In this document: piece after piece, positions 31,618 to 41,400 of the stretch
Position numbering within the stretch: the first letter of the stretch is position 1
Layout: each line of letters opens with the position of its first letter
Assembly: GCF_029714325.1 (NCBI RefSeq)
Contig: NZ_CP121666.1
Location: 558,001-622,000 of the forward strand
Direction: 5' to 3'
Origin: Bradyrhizobium sp. CB1717
Lineage (GTDB): Bacteria; Pseudomonadota; Alphaproteobacteria; Rhizobiales; Xanthobacteraceae
Length of the DNA stretch: 64,000 nt
Notes under the pieces: generated by a model
Told to the model about the DNA's origin: nothing
The model's input: only the letters and a program-made list of their open reading frames with translations
Database searches by the model: none
Translations under genes and position numbers: made by a program

Positions 31618-34398
31618 ATGGATGATCTGTTGCGGGAGTTTTTGACGGAGACCAGCGAGAGCCTGGACACCGTCGACAATCAGCTGGTGAAGTTCGAGCA
31701 GGAGCCGAACAACGCCAAGATCCTGGATAACATCTTCCGCCTGGTCCACACCATCAAGGGCACGTGCGGCTTCCTCGGCCTGCCGCGGCTCGAAGCGCTG
31801 GCGCATGCCGGCGAGACGCTGATGGGCAAATTCCGCGACGGCATGCCGGTGACCGCCGAAGCGGTGACGGTGATCCTGTCCTCAATCGACCGCATCAAGG
31901 AGATTCTGGCCGGGCTCGAGGCGACCGAAGCCGAGCCCGAGGGTAACGACCGCGACCTCATCGACAAGCTGGAAGCGATGGTCGAGCAGGGCATGGCCGC
32001 CATGGCGGCCGGTGCAGCTCCCGTTGCCGAAGCGCCGCCGCTGGCGCCGGAAGCACCAGTTGCCGCTGCGCCGGCAAAGGAGATGACCACGGGCTCGCTG
32101 ATCGAGCAGACCCTGGAGCGCCCGCTGCGCCCCGGCGAAGTCTCGCTCGACGAGCTCGAGCGCGCCTTCCGCGAGACCGCGATCGAAGCGCCGGTCCCTG
32201 CGCCCGTCGCCAAGGCGGAGCCCGCACCCGCTGCTGAAGCGCCGGCCCCTGCCGCGAAGGAAGCCGCCAAGCCCGCCAAGGAAAAAGCCGCGCCGAAGAA
32301 GTCGATGGCCGACGAGACCGCGAGCGAGGGCGACCGCATCGCCAACCAGTCGATCCGCGTCAACGTGGATACGCTGGAGCATCTGATGACCATGGTCTCC
32401 GAGCTGGTGCTGACCCGCAACCAGCTGCTGGAGATCTCAAGGCGCAACGAGGACACCGAGTTCAAGGTGCCGTTGCAGCGCCTCTCCAACGTCACCGCCG
32501 AGCTGCAGGAAGGCGTCATGAAGACGCGCATGCAGCCGATCGGCAATGCCTGGCAGAAGCTGCCCCGCATCGTCCGCGACCTCTCGAGCGAACTCGGCAA
32601 GCAGATCGAGCTGGAGATGCACGGCGCCGACACCGAGCTCGACCGCCAGGTGCTCGACCTGATCAAGGACCCGCTCACCCACATGGTGCGCAACTCCGCC
32701 GATCATGGTCTTGAGACCCCCGCCGAGCGTTTGGCGAGCGGCAAGGGCGAGCAGGGCACCATTCGCCTGTCCGCCTATCACGAGGGCGGCCACATCATCA
32801 TCTGCATCGCCGACAATGGCCGCGGCCTCAACACCGAGAGGATCAAGGCCAAGGCGATCTCCTCAGGTCTCGTCACCGAGGCCGAGCTCGAGAAGATGAG
32901 CGAAGCCCAGATCCACAAGTTCATCTTCGCGCCGGGCTTCTCGACCGCCGCCGCCATCACCTCGGTCTCGGGCCGCGGCGTCGGCATGGACGTGGTGCGC
33001 ACCAATATCGACCAGATCGGCGGCACCATCGACATCAAGTCGGTGGCGGGTGAAGGCTCGAGCGTCACCATCAAGATCCCGCTGACGCTCGCCATCGTCT
33101 CGGCGCTGATCGTGGAGGCCGCCGGCGATCGCTTCGCCATTCCGCAGCTCTCGGTGGTCGAGCTGGTCCGCGCCCGCGCCAACTCCGAGCACCGCATCGA
33201 GCGCATCAAGGACACGGCGGTCCTCAGGTTGCGCAACAAGCTCTTGCCGCTGATCCACCTCAAGAAGCTCCTCAAGATCGACGACGGCGCGGCCAGCGAT
33301 CCCGAGAACGGCTTCATCGTGGTGACGCAGGTCGGCAGCCAGACCTTCGGCATCGTCGTCGACGGCGTGTTCCACACCGAAGAGATCGTGGTCAAGCCGA
33401 TGTCCACGAAACTCCGTCACATCGACATGTTCTCCGGCAACACCATTTTGGGCGATGGCGCGGTCATCATGATCATCGATCCCAACGGCATTGCCAAGGC
33501 GCTCGGCGCCGCCGGCTCCTCGGCCCATGACATGGGCGACGAGAACGGCGCGCACCACATCGGCTCGGGCGAGCAGACCACCTCGCTGCTCGTCTTCCGC
33601 GCCGGCTCGTCGCAGCCCAAGGCGGTCCCGCTCGGCCTCGTCACGCGCCTGGAAGAGCTGCCGGCCGACAAGATCGAGTTCTCCAACGGCCGCTACATGG
33701 TGCAGTACCGCGAGCAGCTGATGCCGCTGGTGGCCATGGAAGGCGTCACCATTGCGAGCCAGGGCGCCCAGCCGATCCTGGTGTTCGCCGATGACGGCCG
33801 CTCCATGGGCCTCGTCGTCGACGAGATCATCGACATCGTCGAGGAACGGCTCAACATCGAGGTCGGCGGCTCCAGCCAGGGCATTCTGGGCTCGGCCGTG
33901 ATCAAGGGCCAGGCCACCGAGGTGATCGACGTCGGCCACTTCCTGCCGATGGCGTTCGCCGACTGGTTCACCCGCAAGGAGATGAAGCCGTCGATGCACT
34001 CGCAGTCGGTGCTCTTGGTCGACGACTCCGCGTTCTTCCGCAACATGCTGGCGCCGGTGCTGAAGGCGGCCGGCTACCGCGTCCGCACCGCGCCGACCGC
34101 GCAGGAGGGCCTGGCTGCGCTGCGCGCGCAGAGCTTCGACGTGATCCTGACCGACATCGAGATGCCCGACATGAACGGGTTCGAGTTCGCCGAGACCATC
34201 CGCTCCGACAACAACCTCGCCGCGACGCCGATCATTGGCCTCTCGGCGCTGGTGTCGCCGGCGGCAATCGAGCGCGGCCGGCAGGCCGGCTTCCACGACT
34301 ACGTCGCCAAGTTCGACCGTCCCGGTCTGATCGCGGCGCTGAAGGAGCAGACCGCAGGCGCCGCCGGCGCCTCCGAGCTGAGCCGGGCCGCGGCATAA
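31618..34398 (+). CDS. cheA: CheA histidine kinase with C-terminal receiver
   Basis: A 926-residue chemotaxis kinase. P1/Hpt domain with phospho-His in LVHTIKGTCGFLG (about residue 44); a long Ala/Pro linker (about 130-225) in place of a clear P2; P3 dimerisation (about 240-300); P4 ATPase with HMVRNSADHG, DNGRGLN and GRGVGMDVV; P5 CheW-like domain (about 490-640); a second CheW-like domain (about 650-785); and a C-terminal receiver with VLLVDDS and phospho-Asp in ILTDIEMPDMNG (about residue 846). The fused receiver could act as phosphate sink. First gene of a run with cheW, cheY, cheR and a PilZ-like gene. Controls taxis, or another output such as motility-like or developmental traits. Confidence 0.95.
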   Translation: MDDLLREFLTETSESLDTVDNQLVKFEQEPNNAKILDNIFRLVHTIKGTCGFLGLPRLEALAHAGETLMGKFRDGMPVTAEAVTVILSSIDRIKEILAGLEATEAEPEGNDRDLIDKLEAMVEQGMAAMAAGAAPVAEAPPLAPEAPVAAAPAKEMTTGSLIEQTLERPLRPGEVSLDELERAFRETAIEAPVPAPVAKAEPAPAAEAPAPAAKEAAKPAKEKAAPKKSMADETASEGDRIANQSIRVNVDTLEHLMTMVSELVLTRNQLLEISRRNEDTEFKVPLQRLSNVTAELQEGVMKTRMQPIGNAWQKLPRIVRDLSSELGKQIELEMHGADTELDRQVLDLIKDPLTHMVRNSADHGLETPAERLASGKGEQGTIRLSAYHEGGHIIICIADNGRGLNTERIKAKAISSGLVTEAELEKMSEAQIHKFIFAPGFSTAAAITSVSGRGVGMDVVRTNIDQIGGTIDIKSVAGEGSSVTIKIPLTLAIVSALIVEAAGDRFAIPQLSVVELVRARANSEHRIERIKDTAVLRLRNKLLPLIHLKKLLKIDDGAASDPENGFIVVTQVGSQTFGIVVDGVFHTEEIVVKPMSTKLRHIDMFSGNTILGDGAVIMIIDPNGIAKALGAAGSSAHDMGDENGAHHIGSGEQTTSLLVFRAGSSQPKAVPLGLVTRLEELPADKIEFSNGRYMVQYREQLMPLVAMEGVTIASQGAQPILVFADDGRSMGLVVDEIIDIVEERLNIEVGGSSQGILGSAVIKGQATEVIDVGHFLPMAFADWFTRKEMKPSMHSQSVLLVDDSAFFRNMLAPVLKAAGYRVRTAPTAQEGLAALRAQSFDVILTDIEMPDMNGFEFAETIRSDNNLAATPIIGLSALVSPAAIERGRQAGFHDYVAKFDRPGLIAALKEQTAGAAGASELSRAAA

Positions 34399-34425
34399 GC
34401 AGGACAGGGATCAGGAGATACGCCT

Positions 34426-34899
34426 ATGACCAAGAAGACCCAGTCCAGCGAAGGCGCCATGGTCGAGTACGTCACCGCGATGATCGGCGGCCAGCTGTTC
34501 GGCCTGCCGATCTCCCGCGTCCAGGACGTGTTCATGCCCGAGCGCGTCACCCGCGTGCCCTTGTCCTCGCGCGAGATCGCGGGCGTTCTGAACCTGCGCG
34601 GCCGCATCGTCACCGTGGTCGACATGCGCTCGCGTCTCGGCCTGCCCAGGGACGAGGACGGCAAGACCCCGATGGCGGTCGGCGTCGATTTGCGCGGTGA
34701 ATCCTATGGCCTGCTGATCGACCAGATCGGCGAGGTGCTGCGCCTGCCCGAGGCCGGCATGGAGGAGAACCCCGTCAACCTCGATCCCCGCATGGCCAAG
34801 CTCGCCGGCGGCGTCCACCGTCTCGACGGCCAGCTCATGGTCGTGCTCGACGTCGATCGCGTCCTCGACCTCGAAACCAAAGTGCAAATGGCAGCGTAA
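34426..34899 (+). CDS. cheW: CheW coupling protein
   Basis: A 157-residue adaptor that links chemoreceptors to CheA. It is one CheW domain from EYVTAMIGGQLFGLPISRVQ to LDVDRVLD. VPLSSREIAGVLNLRGRIVT is the typical core segment. CAGGAGAT lies upstream of ATG 34426. It follows cheA by 27 bp and precedes cheY by 32 bp. Confidence 0.95.
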   Translation: MTKKTQSSEGAMVEYVTAMIGGQLFGLPISRVQDVFMPERVTRVPLSSREIAGVLNLRGRIVTVVDMRSRLGLPRDEDGKTPMAVGVDLRGESYGLLIDQIGEVLRLPEAGMEENPVNLDPRMAKLAGGVHRLDGQLMVVLDVDRVLDLETKVQMAA

Positions 34900-34931
34900 G
34901 CCAACGAAAACATCGAAGCCGGAGAACCAAA

Positions 34932-35318
<387 letters not shown>

Positions 35319-35323
35319 GTGTG

Positions 35324-35348
35324 TCTGGCCCAAAGTGTTTGGGCCAGA
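35324..35348 (+). terminator. Hairpin between cheY and cheR
   Basis: TCTGGCCCAAA, loop GTG, then TTTGGGCCAGA: a perfect 11-bp stem starting six bases after the cheY stop. No T-tract follows, so it may be a processing or stability element that sets cheY above cheR rather than a full terminator. Confidence 0.45.
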
Positions 35349-35380
35349 GTGTTCCAGTACAGCTTTCTAAGAGGCCATCC

Positions 35381-36259
35381 GTGACCCCGACCGAGTACGA
35401 GTATCTGCGTAAGTTTCTGAAGGATAATTCCGGTCTCGACCTGTCCGCAGACAAGCAATATCTGATCGAAAGCCGCCTGCTGCCGCTCGCCCGCAAGGCG
35501 GGGCTCTCCGGCATCGCCGAGCTCGTGCAGAAGCTGCAAGCCGGCTCGCGCCAGCTGATCACCGACGTGGTCGAAGCCATGACCACCAACGAGACCTTCT
35601 TCTTCCGCGACAAGGTCCCGTTCGATCATTTCCGCGACCACATCATGCCGGAGATCATCAAGGCGCGCGCCGGCAAGCGCAGCGTAAGGATCTGGTGCGC
35701 CGCCGGCTCGACCGGGCAGGAGCCCTATTCGCTGGCGATGTGCCTGAAGGAGATGGGCGCCGCCCTCACCGGCTGGCGCGTCGAGATCATCGCCACCGAC
35801 CTGTCGCAGGAAGTGCTGGAAAAGGCCAGGGCCGGCGTCTACAGCCAGTTCGAGGTGCAGCGCGGCCTGCCGATCCAGATGCTGGTGAAGTATTTCAAGC
35901 AGACCGGCGAGACCTGGCAGATCAATCCCGAATTGCGGGCGATGATCCAGCACCGGCAGCTCAACCTGCTGCACGATTTTGCCCAGCTCGGGACGTTCGA
36001 CGTCATCTTCTGCCGCAACGTGCTGATCTATTTCGACCAGGACACCAAGATCAACATCTTCAACCGCCTGGCGCGCCAGATCGAGCCCGACGGCTTCCTG
36101 GTGCTCGGCGCGGCGGAAACCGTGGTCGGATTGACCGATACGTTCAGGCCGATTCCGGACCGGCGCGGCCTCTACAAGCCGAACGATCCGCGTGCGGCGG
36201 CTGCCAGGCCGGCTCTCGCCGGCGCGGCGCCGCGCATGGCGGTGATGGCAGGACGATAG
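35381..36259 (+). CDS. cheR: CheR chemoreceptor methyltransferase
   Basis: A 292-residue SAM-dependent glutamate methyltransferase for chemoreceptors. The helical N-terminal domain (TEYEYLRKFLKDNSGLDLS) is followed by the SAM site RIWCAAGSTGQEPYSLAM (about 103-120) and FDVIFCRNVLIYFDQ (about 206-220). GTG 35381 follows AAGAGG; the frame opens earlier but crosses the hairpin. No cheB or cheD lies in this window, so the opposing demethylase must be elsewhere if adaptation is methylation-based. Confidence 0.93.
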   Translation: MTPTEYEYLRKFLKDNSGLDLSADKQYLIESRLLPLARKAGLSGIAELVQKLQAGSRQLITDVVEAMTTNETFFFRDKVPFDHFRDHIMPEIIKARAGKRSVRIWCAAGSTGQEPYSLAMCLKEMGAALTGWRVEIIATDLSQEVLEKARAGVYSQFEVQRGLPIQMLVKYFKQTGETWQINPELRAMIQHRQLNLLHDFAQLGTFDVIFCRNVLIYFDQDTKINIFNRLARQIEPDGFLVLGAAETVVGLTDTFRPIPDRRGLYKPNDPRAAAARPALAGAAPRMAVMAGR

Positions 36260-36261
36260 GC

Positions 36262-36579
36262 ATGGCCGAGGATGGCAAGGGCGCCGAACGCGTGACGTTC
36301 AGCCGTGGCTATGATGTCTGCATCATGGCCATCGACGGCACCTGGCGTCGCGACTGCAAGCTCAACGCCATTTCCGACACCGATGCCATCCTGACGGTTG
36401 AAGGCTCGATCCAGGGGTTGAACCTGAAGGAGTTCTTCCTGCTGCTGTCGTCGACCGGCCTTGCCTACCGCCGCTGCGAGCTGGTGCGGGTCAACGGCGC
36501 CGAAATGGACATCCAGTTCCTGCGCGGCAAGAACCGCAAGAAGCGCGGCGCGGCCGGCGGTCACGACGCGGCAGCCTGA
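36262..36579 (+). CDS. PilZ-like small protein
   Basis: A 105-residue protein right after cheR (2 bp gap). Layout is that of a PilZ domain: RRDCKLNAISDTDAILTVEG with a beta-rich rest (FFLLLSSTGLAYRRCELV). The c-di-GMP motif D-x-S-x-x-G reads DTDAIL, so nucleotide binding is doubtful. Basic C-terminal tail (RGKNRKKRG). Its place in the chemotaxis operon suggests it links second-messenger or protein signals to motility. Confidence 0.6.
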   Translation: MAEDGKGAERVTFSRGYDVCIMAIDGTWRRDCKLNAISDTDAILTVEGSIQGLNLKEFFLLLSSTGLAYRRCELVRVNGAEMDIQFLRGKNRKKRGAAGGHDAAA

Positions 36580-36717
36580 TCGGCACCTGGTGCCCAGCGC
36601 TTTCCGCCAGGTTGCTTTATATTTACTGAAACATCCGAATGAATTTGCCGCAGCGGCTTTACGGGGCCTAAGCGCGCGCCGTGTATCCATTGCCCGTCTC
36701 AATCTCAGGATCCGGCA

Positions 36718-37221
36718 ATGCCCAGAAGTTCCCTCTCCTCCGTCACATCGAACCTGCCCGACGTCGCCGAGCGGCGTGCGCTTCAGCTCCTGGTCGTCGA
36801 CGACGACGCCACGCAGCGCAGCCTGATCACCGTCGCCGCCAAGCAGGCCGGCCACGAGGTCACGGTGGCGCCATCGGTGGCGGAGGCGATCGAGAAGCTT
36901 CGCGCCGCGCGCTTCGACTGCGTGACGCTGGATCTCGTGCTGGAGGATGGCGACGGCATCGACGTGCTGCGCGAGATGGCCGAGGCGAAGTTCGCCGGCG
37001 CGGTGATCGTCATCAGCGGCATGGACGGCAAGCGCCGCAGCGCCGCCCGCAGCTTTGCCCGTTCGGTCGGGATCGAGCTCCAGAGCCTGCCGAAGCCGCT
37101 CGATCTGGCGGCCCTGCGCATCAGCCTCGCCAATCTCGGCAAGACCGCGATGGGCCTGCCGGCGATTCACACCTGGGGCGGTGTCGCGACCGACGCAATC
37201 GTGGAGCGGCATCGCGCCTGA
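36718..37221 (+). CDS. Response regulator, receiver only
   Basis: A 167-residue receiver with VVDDDATQRS (about 25-34), phospho-Asp in TLDLVLEDGDG (about residue 72) and the Lys in LPKPLDL (about 122). The C-terminal 40 residues are not part of the domain and are not recognised. It starts 138 bp after the PilZ-like gene, so it may have its own promoter. Confidence 0.85.
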   Translation: MPRSSLSSVTSNLPDVAERRALQLLVVDDDATQRSLITVAAKQAGHEVTVAPSVAEAIEKLRAARFDCVTLDLVLEDGDGIDVLREMAEAKFAGAVIVISGMDGKRRSAARSFARSVGIELQSLPKPLDLAALRISLANLGKTAMGLPAIHTWGGVATDAIVERHRA

Positions 37222-37266
37222 CGCGCGGGCCTGCCATGCGGTGGTCGCGGCGCGCGCGATTGCGGC

Positions 37267-37572
37267 CTACGCAGGACCGTCCGATGCCGACAGCTGCTGC
37301 AGGGCGTGGTCGAGCTCCGCCCGGCAGGCGTTGAGAGCGGCGCCTGCCGTGGCAAAACGGGGCGTGACGTCGTCGAGCACGAAGATCTCGCTGGAACCCG
37401 CGGTAGCGCTGTCGTCCTCCGGCTCCATGTCCTCCACGGTCATGGCCGCGTCGATCAGACGCATACTGAGGTCGATGCGCGCGATCAGAGAGCGAAGTTC
37501 GGCTGCGATCAACTGACGGCTGTCGGTGTCGGCCATCGCAGCGAGCGGGGGTGTGCCTGCGTAATTTAGCAT
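37267..37572 (-). CDS. Small protein of unknown function
   Basis: A 101-residue acidic protein. ATG 37572 has GGAGAAT at good spacing. Helical throughout, with a segment SLIARIDLSMRLIDAAM (about 28-44) and an acidic middle (EDMEPEDDS). It is convergent with the receiver gene at 36718 and divergent from the FixJ-like gene at 37722. No domain recognised; it may be an adaptor for one of those regulators. Confidence 0.6.
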   Translation of the reverse strand: MLNYAGTPPLAAMADTDSRQLIAAELRSLIARIDLSMRLIDAAMTVEDMEPEDDSATAGSSEIFVLDDVTPRFATAGAALNACRAELDHALQQLSASDGPA

Positions 37573-37721
37573 GGATATTCTCCGTCTCCCGCAATAAGGC
37601 ACCCAGCCGCTACTTGTGCGTTAAGTCCATGTCCCGTACAAATACGGGTGGGCCGAATCCGCGCCGAACGCCATAACGGGAGGCGCGGACGCGAGTCCTT
37701 CATGCCAACTGGATGTGGCAC

Positions 37722-38357
37722 ATGGCCGAACAAAGCTCTCGCGGTGAAATCTTCGTAGTCGACGACGACCCTGCCGTTCGCGACACCTTGTCGATGGTGT
37801 TGAAGGCGGCGGGCTATGAGGTGATCTGTTTTGCGGACGGCGCAGCGCTGCTGTCCGTTGCGCGAAACCGCACACCGGCTGCGATCCTGCTCGACGTGCA
37901 CATTCCCGGAAAGTCGGGTCTCGACATTCTGAAGGAGTTGCACGGCGAGGATTATCCGGCGCCGATCTTCATGATCTCCGGGCAGGGCGACATCACGATG
38001 GCGGTGAGCGCCATCAAGAACGGGGCGCTCGACTTCATCGAGAAGCCGTTCCGCGGCAGCGAGATCGTCGGCCGTCTCGACGAGGCGATCGGTGCCTATG
38101 CACGCCGGCAGGCAGAGAATGCGGCGCCGAAATTCGGTTCGCTGCATTTCCCCGGGCGCGAGCCGTTGACGCGCAGGGAACGCGAGGTGCTCGAGCAGTT
38201 CGCCTCCGGTGCCTCCAACAAGGAAGCCGGCCGTACCCTCGGCATCAGCCCGCGCACCATCGAGGATCACCGCGCCAACATCATGAAGAAGCTCGGTGCG
38301 CGCAATGCCGCCGACCTGATCCGCATCGTGATGACCGCGGCCCAGCGCGCGTCGTAA
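37722..38357 (+). CDS. FixJ-family response regulator
   Basis: A 211-residue regulator: receiver with VVDDDPAVRDT (about 12-22), phospho-Asp in ILLDVHIPGKSG (about residue 56) and Lys in IEKPFRG (about 106), then a LuxR-type HTH with LTRREREVLEQFASGASNKE and SPRTIEDHRANIMKKLGARN. No kinase gene adjoins it directly, although the hybrid kinase lies 120 bp away, convergent. ATG 37722 is preferred over ATG 37713, three codons earlier. Confidence 0.92.
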   Translation: MAEQSSRGEIFVVDDDPAVRDTLSMVLKAAGYEVICFADGAALLSVARNRTPAAILLDVHIPGKSGLDILKELHGEDYPAPIFMISGQGDITMAVSAIKNGALDFIEKPFRGSEIVGRLDEAIGAYARRQAENAAPKFGSLHFPGREPLTRREREVLEQFASGASNKEAGRTLGISPRTIEDHRANIMKKLGARNAADLIRIVMTAAQRAS

Positions 38358-38374
38358 GGCTATCAGTGACGCTT

Positions 38375-38464
38375 CGTAGCCCGGATGGAGCGCAGCGAAA
38401 TCCGGGGCCGCTGCGTCCGTGGATGAGCTTGTCCCGGATTACGCTGCGCTTCATCCGGGCTACG
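38375..38464. repeat. Dispersed inverted repeat, family A
   Basis: Arms of 32 nt (CGTAGCCCGGATGGAGCGCA and its near complement) enclose a 26-nt centre. A second copy is at 52225-52311. It lies between convergent genes and may act as bidirectional terminator. Confidence 0.8.
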
Positions 38465-38474
38465 GGGTATCACC

Positions 38475-41400
38475 TCACCCGTTGAGCGCCTTGCGGATGA
38501 TCCGCGCCAGATCCGACTTGCGATAGGGCTTTGCCAGCAGCAGGACGCCGGAATCCAGCCGGCCGTGATGGATGATCGCGTTCTCGGTATAGCCTGACGT
38601 GTAGACCACCTTGAGATCGGGGCGCGTCTTCGTCAATTCGTCGGCGAGCTGCCGCCCGTTCATCTTGCCGGGCATGATGACGTCGGTGAACAGCAGGTCG
38701 AACGGCTTTCCGGTGGCGACGATCGCGAGCGCCTCCGCGGCGTTCGCAGCCTGCAGGGTGACGTAGCCCAGCGCGTGCAGTTGCGCCAGCACGTAGTCGC
38801 GCACCAGACGGTCGTCCTCGACCACCAGGATCGTCTCGTGTCCACCCTCGATCGCCGCGGGCGTCACGCCGTCGCCGACCGCCGTCGCGGTCTTGCCCGG
38901 CGGCAGGTACATCTTGATCGTGGTGCCGTGGCCTTCCTCGCTGTAGATCTTGATGTGTCCGGCAGACTGCTTGATGAAGCCGTAGACCATGGAAAGCCCG
39001 AGCCCGGTGCCCTTGCCCGGTCCCTTCGAGGTGAAGAAGGGATCGAACACCCGCGCCAGCATGTTCGCCGGAATGCCGGTGCCGGTATCGCTCACGGCGA
39101 TCAGCACGTAGTGGCCGGGCCTGATATCGTTGACGCTGGCATAGACCTCGTCGAGATAGGCGGTGCCCGTCTCCACGATCAGCTTGCCGCCGCCGGGCAT
39201 GGCATCGCGGGCATTGAGCGCGAGGTTGAGGATCGCGGTGGTGAGCTGGTTGGGATCGACGATCGCCACGCAGCTCTCGTCCTCGAACACCGATTCGATC
39301 TGGATCTGCTCGCCCAGCGTCGGCCGCAGCAGCTTTGCGGTGTCGATAATCAGCGAGTTGATGTCGATCTCGCGCGGCTGCAGCGGCTGCTTGCGCGCAA
39401 ACGCAAGCAGGTGCTGGGTCAGCTCGGCGCCGCGTCCGGCCGCCTCGTCGATCATCCTGGTGATCGCCGCGAGCTCGGGTTCCTTGGCCACCGCATCGCC
39501 GAGGATTTCGATCGTCCCGGTGATCACGGTGAGGATGTTGTTGAAGTCGTGCGCCACGCCGCCGGTGAGCTGGCCGACGGCCTCCATCTTCTCGGCGTGG
39601 CGGATGCGCTCCTCGGACGCGATCTTGTCGGTGAGGTCGCGGTAGAAGACGTTGAACAGGATGCCTTCGCGACGCTTCAGTGCGGTGACGCTCAGCTCGG
39701 CCCTGAATTCCTTGCCGTCGCGGCGGCAGCACATCAGCTCGCGGCGGCGGTTGAGCATCTGGCCGTCCCTGGAATCGAGGAAGTGAGCAAGGCCTTCCCT
39801 GACCCTGTCACGTTCGCTGGGAGCGACGATGAGGTCGATCGAGCTCCGGCCCAGCGCTTCGTCGCGGCGCCAGCCGAACAGCTCTTCGGCCCGCGAGCTC
39901 CAGTTCAGGATGATGGCGCGCTCGTCGGTCTGGACGAAGGCGTCGAGCGCGGTCTCGACGATGTTGCGCGCGAGCTGCTCGCTCTCGCGCTGGGATTCAT
40001 CCGCCAGCCTCGCCTCGGTCATGTCGCGGCCGACGAAGAAGAAGCGCTTGGCCTTCTCGGACCAGTTGCCGAGCCAGGACAGCCAGACCTCACGCCTGTC
40101 CTTGTGGAAGCAGCGGGTGTCGGCAAGCTTCGGGTGCTCGCCGCGCCTGAGCGCGCGCATCTCCTCCTGGGATCGCTCAAGATGCGAGGGGTGGATGAAA
40201 TCCACGCCGCTGCGGCCGATCATCTCGTCGGGCCGGTAGCCGAGAATGGCCTCGCAACTCGGGCTGATCTGCACGACATGGCCCCCCGGGTCCATGATCA
40301 TGATCAGGTCCTGCGAGGCGTCGAAAAGCTGTCGCCGCTCCTCGAGCTGCTGTTGCAGCGCCCGCTCGGCGCGCCGCGCCTCGGTGAGGCTGCGCGCGGC
40401 TCCGGAGGCGCCGACGATTTCGCCCGACGGTCCCTTGATCGGCGAGAGGCTGAGCGAGATTTCGACCGGCGTGCCGTCCTTGCGCAGCCGTATCGTTTCG
40501 AAGCGTTCGATCGGCTCGCCCCGGGCTATCCGTCGCAGATAGTCCTTGCCCTGCTCGCGGCGGTCGGGCGGCACGATGATCGCAGTGGATTGTCCGATCG
40601 CCTCGCTCGCCGCATAGCCATAGAGACGTTCGGCGGCGGGATTCCAGCCCGTGATGACGGCATCGAGCGACTGCATCACGATCGCGTCGTCGGATGATTC
40701 GACGGCAGCGCTGAACAATTGCTCGCGGGCCGCATGATGGCTTCGTGCCGCCTCGGTGCGGCGATGCTCCCGGACCTCGCGTTCGAGCGCGGCCGTCTTC
40801 GCCTGCGTCTCCTCGACCATCCGGGCAAAAGCCCGCGCCAGCACGCCGGTCTCCCCGCTCGCATCGACGGGAATGTCTGCGGGCCGCCCGCTGCCGATTG
40901 CTTCCACGGCCGCGGTCAGGCGCCCAATCGGACGGGTCAAGGAGCGCGCCACCAGCACCGCGAGCAAGGCTGCGCCGAGCACGGCAAGTATGCCGACGAG
41001 AAGGGATGTCTTTTGAATGGCGGCCGGCACGCGACCGAAGACGGACGGGGGAACGGTCACGATGATGGCGACCCATTCCTTGCCCGCGAGCAGCGCCGGC
41101 GCGATCGCCGCGCCGCTCGGCCGGCCCGACTCGTCGGTTGTGAGCCGCGTGGCGACGTCCGGCGTGCCAGCCAGCCCCGAGAAGAACGGAAAGTCTTTGC
41201 GCCAATCGGCAGGATGGCCGCGCAACGAGCCGAATTCCTGCGTGCGGTCGGGATGGACGAGATAGTCGCCGCGCGAATTCACGACGTATATCTCTCCTCC
41301 CGGACTCCTGGTCGAGCGGACGCGGTCGAGCGCCGGACGCATGTCGATATTGGCGATGACGATCCCGAACGGCTTGCCGCCCGACGTGAACAGGGGCATC

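Noticed and set aside
38775..40697. 640-codon plus-strand open frame
   Set aside because: Antisense to the hybrid histidine kinase, whose motifs are all in the minus frame.
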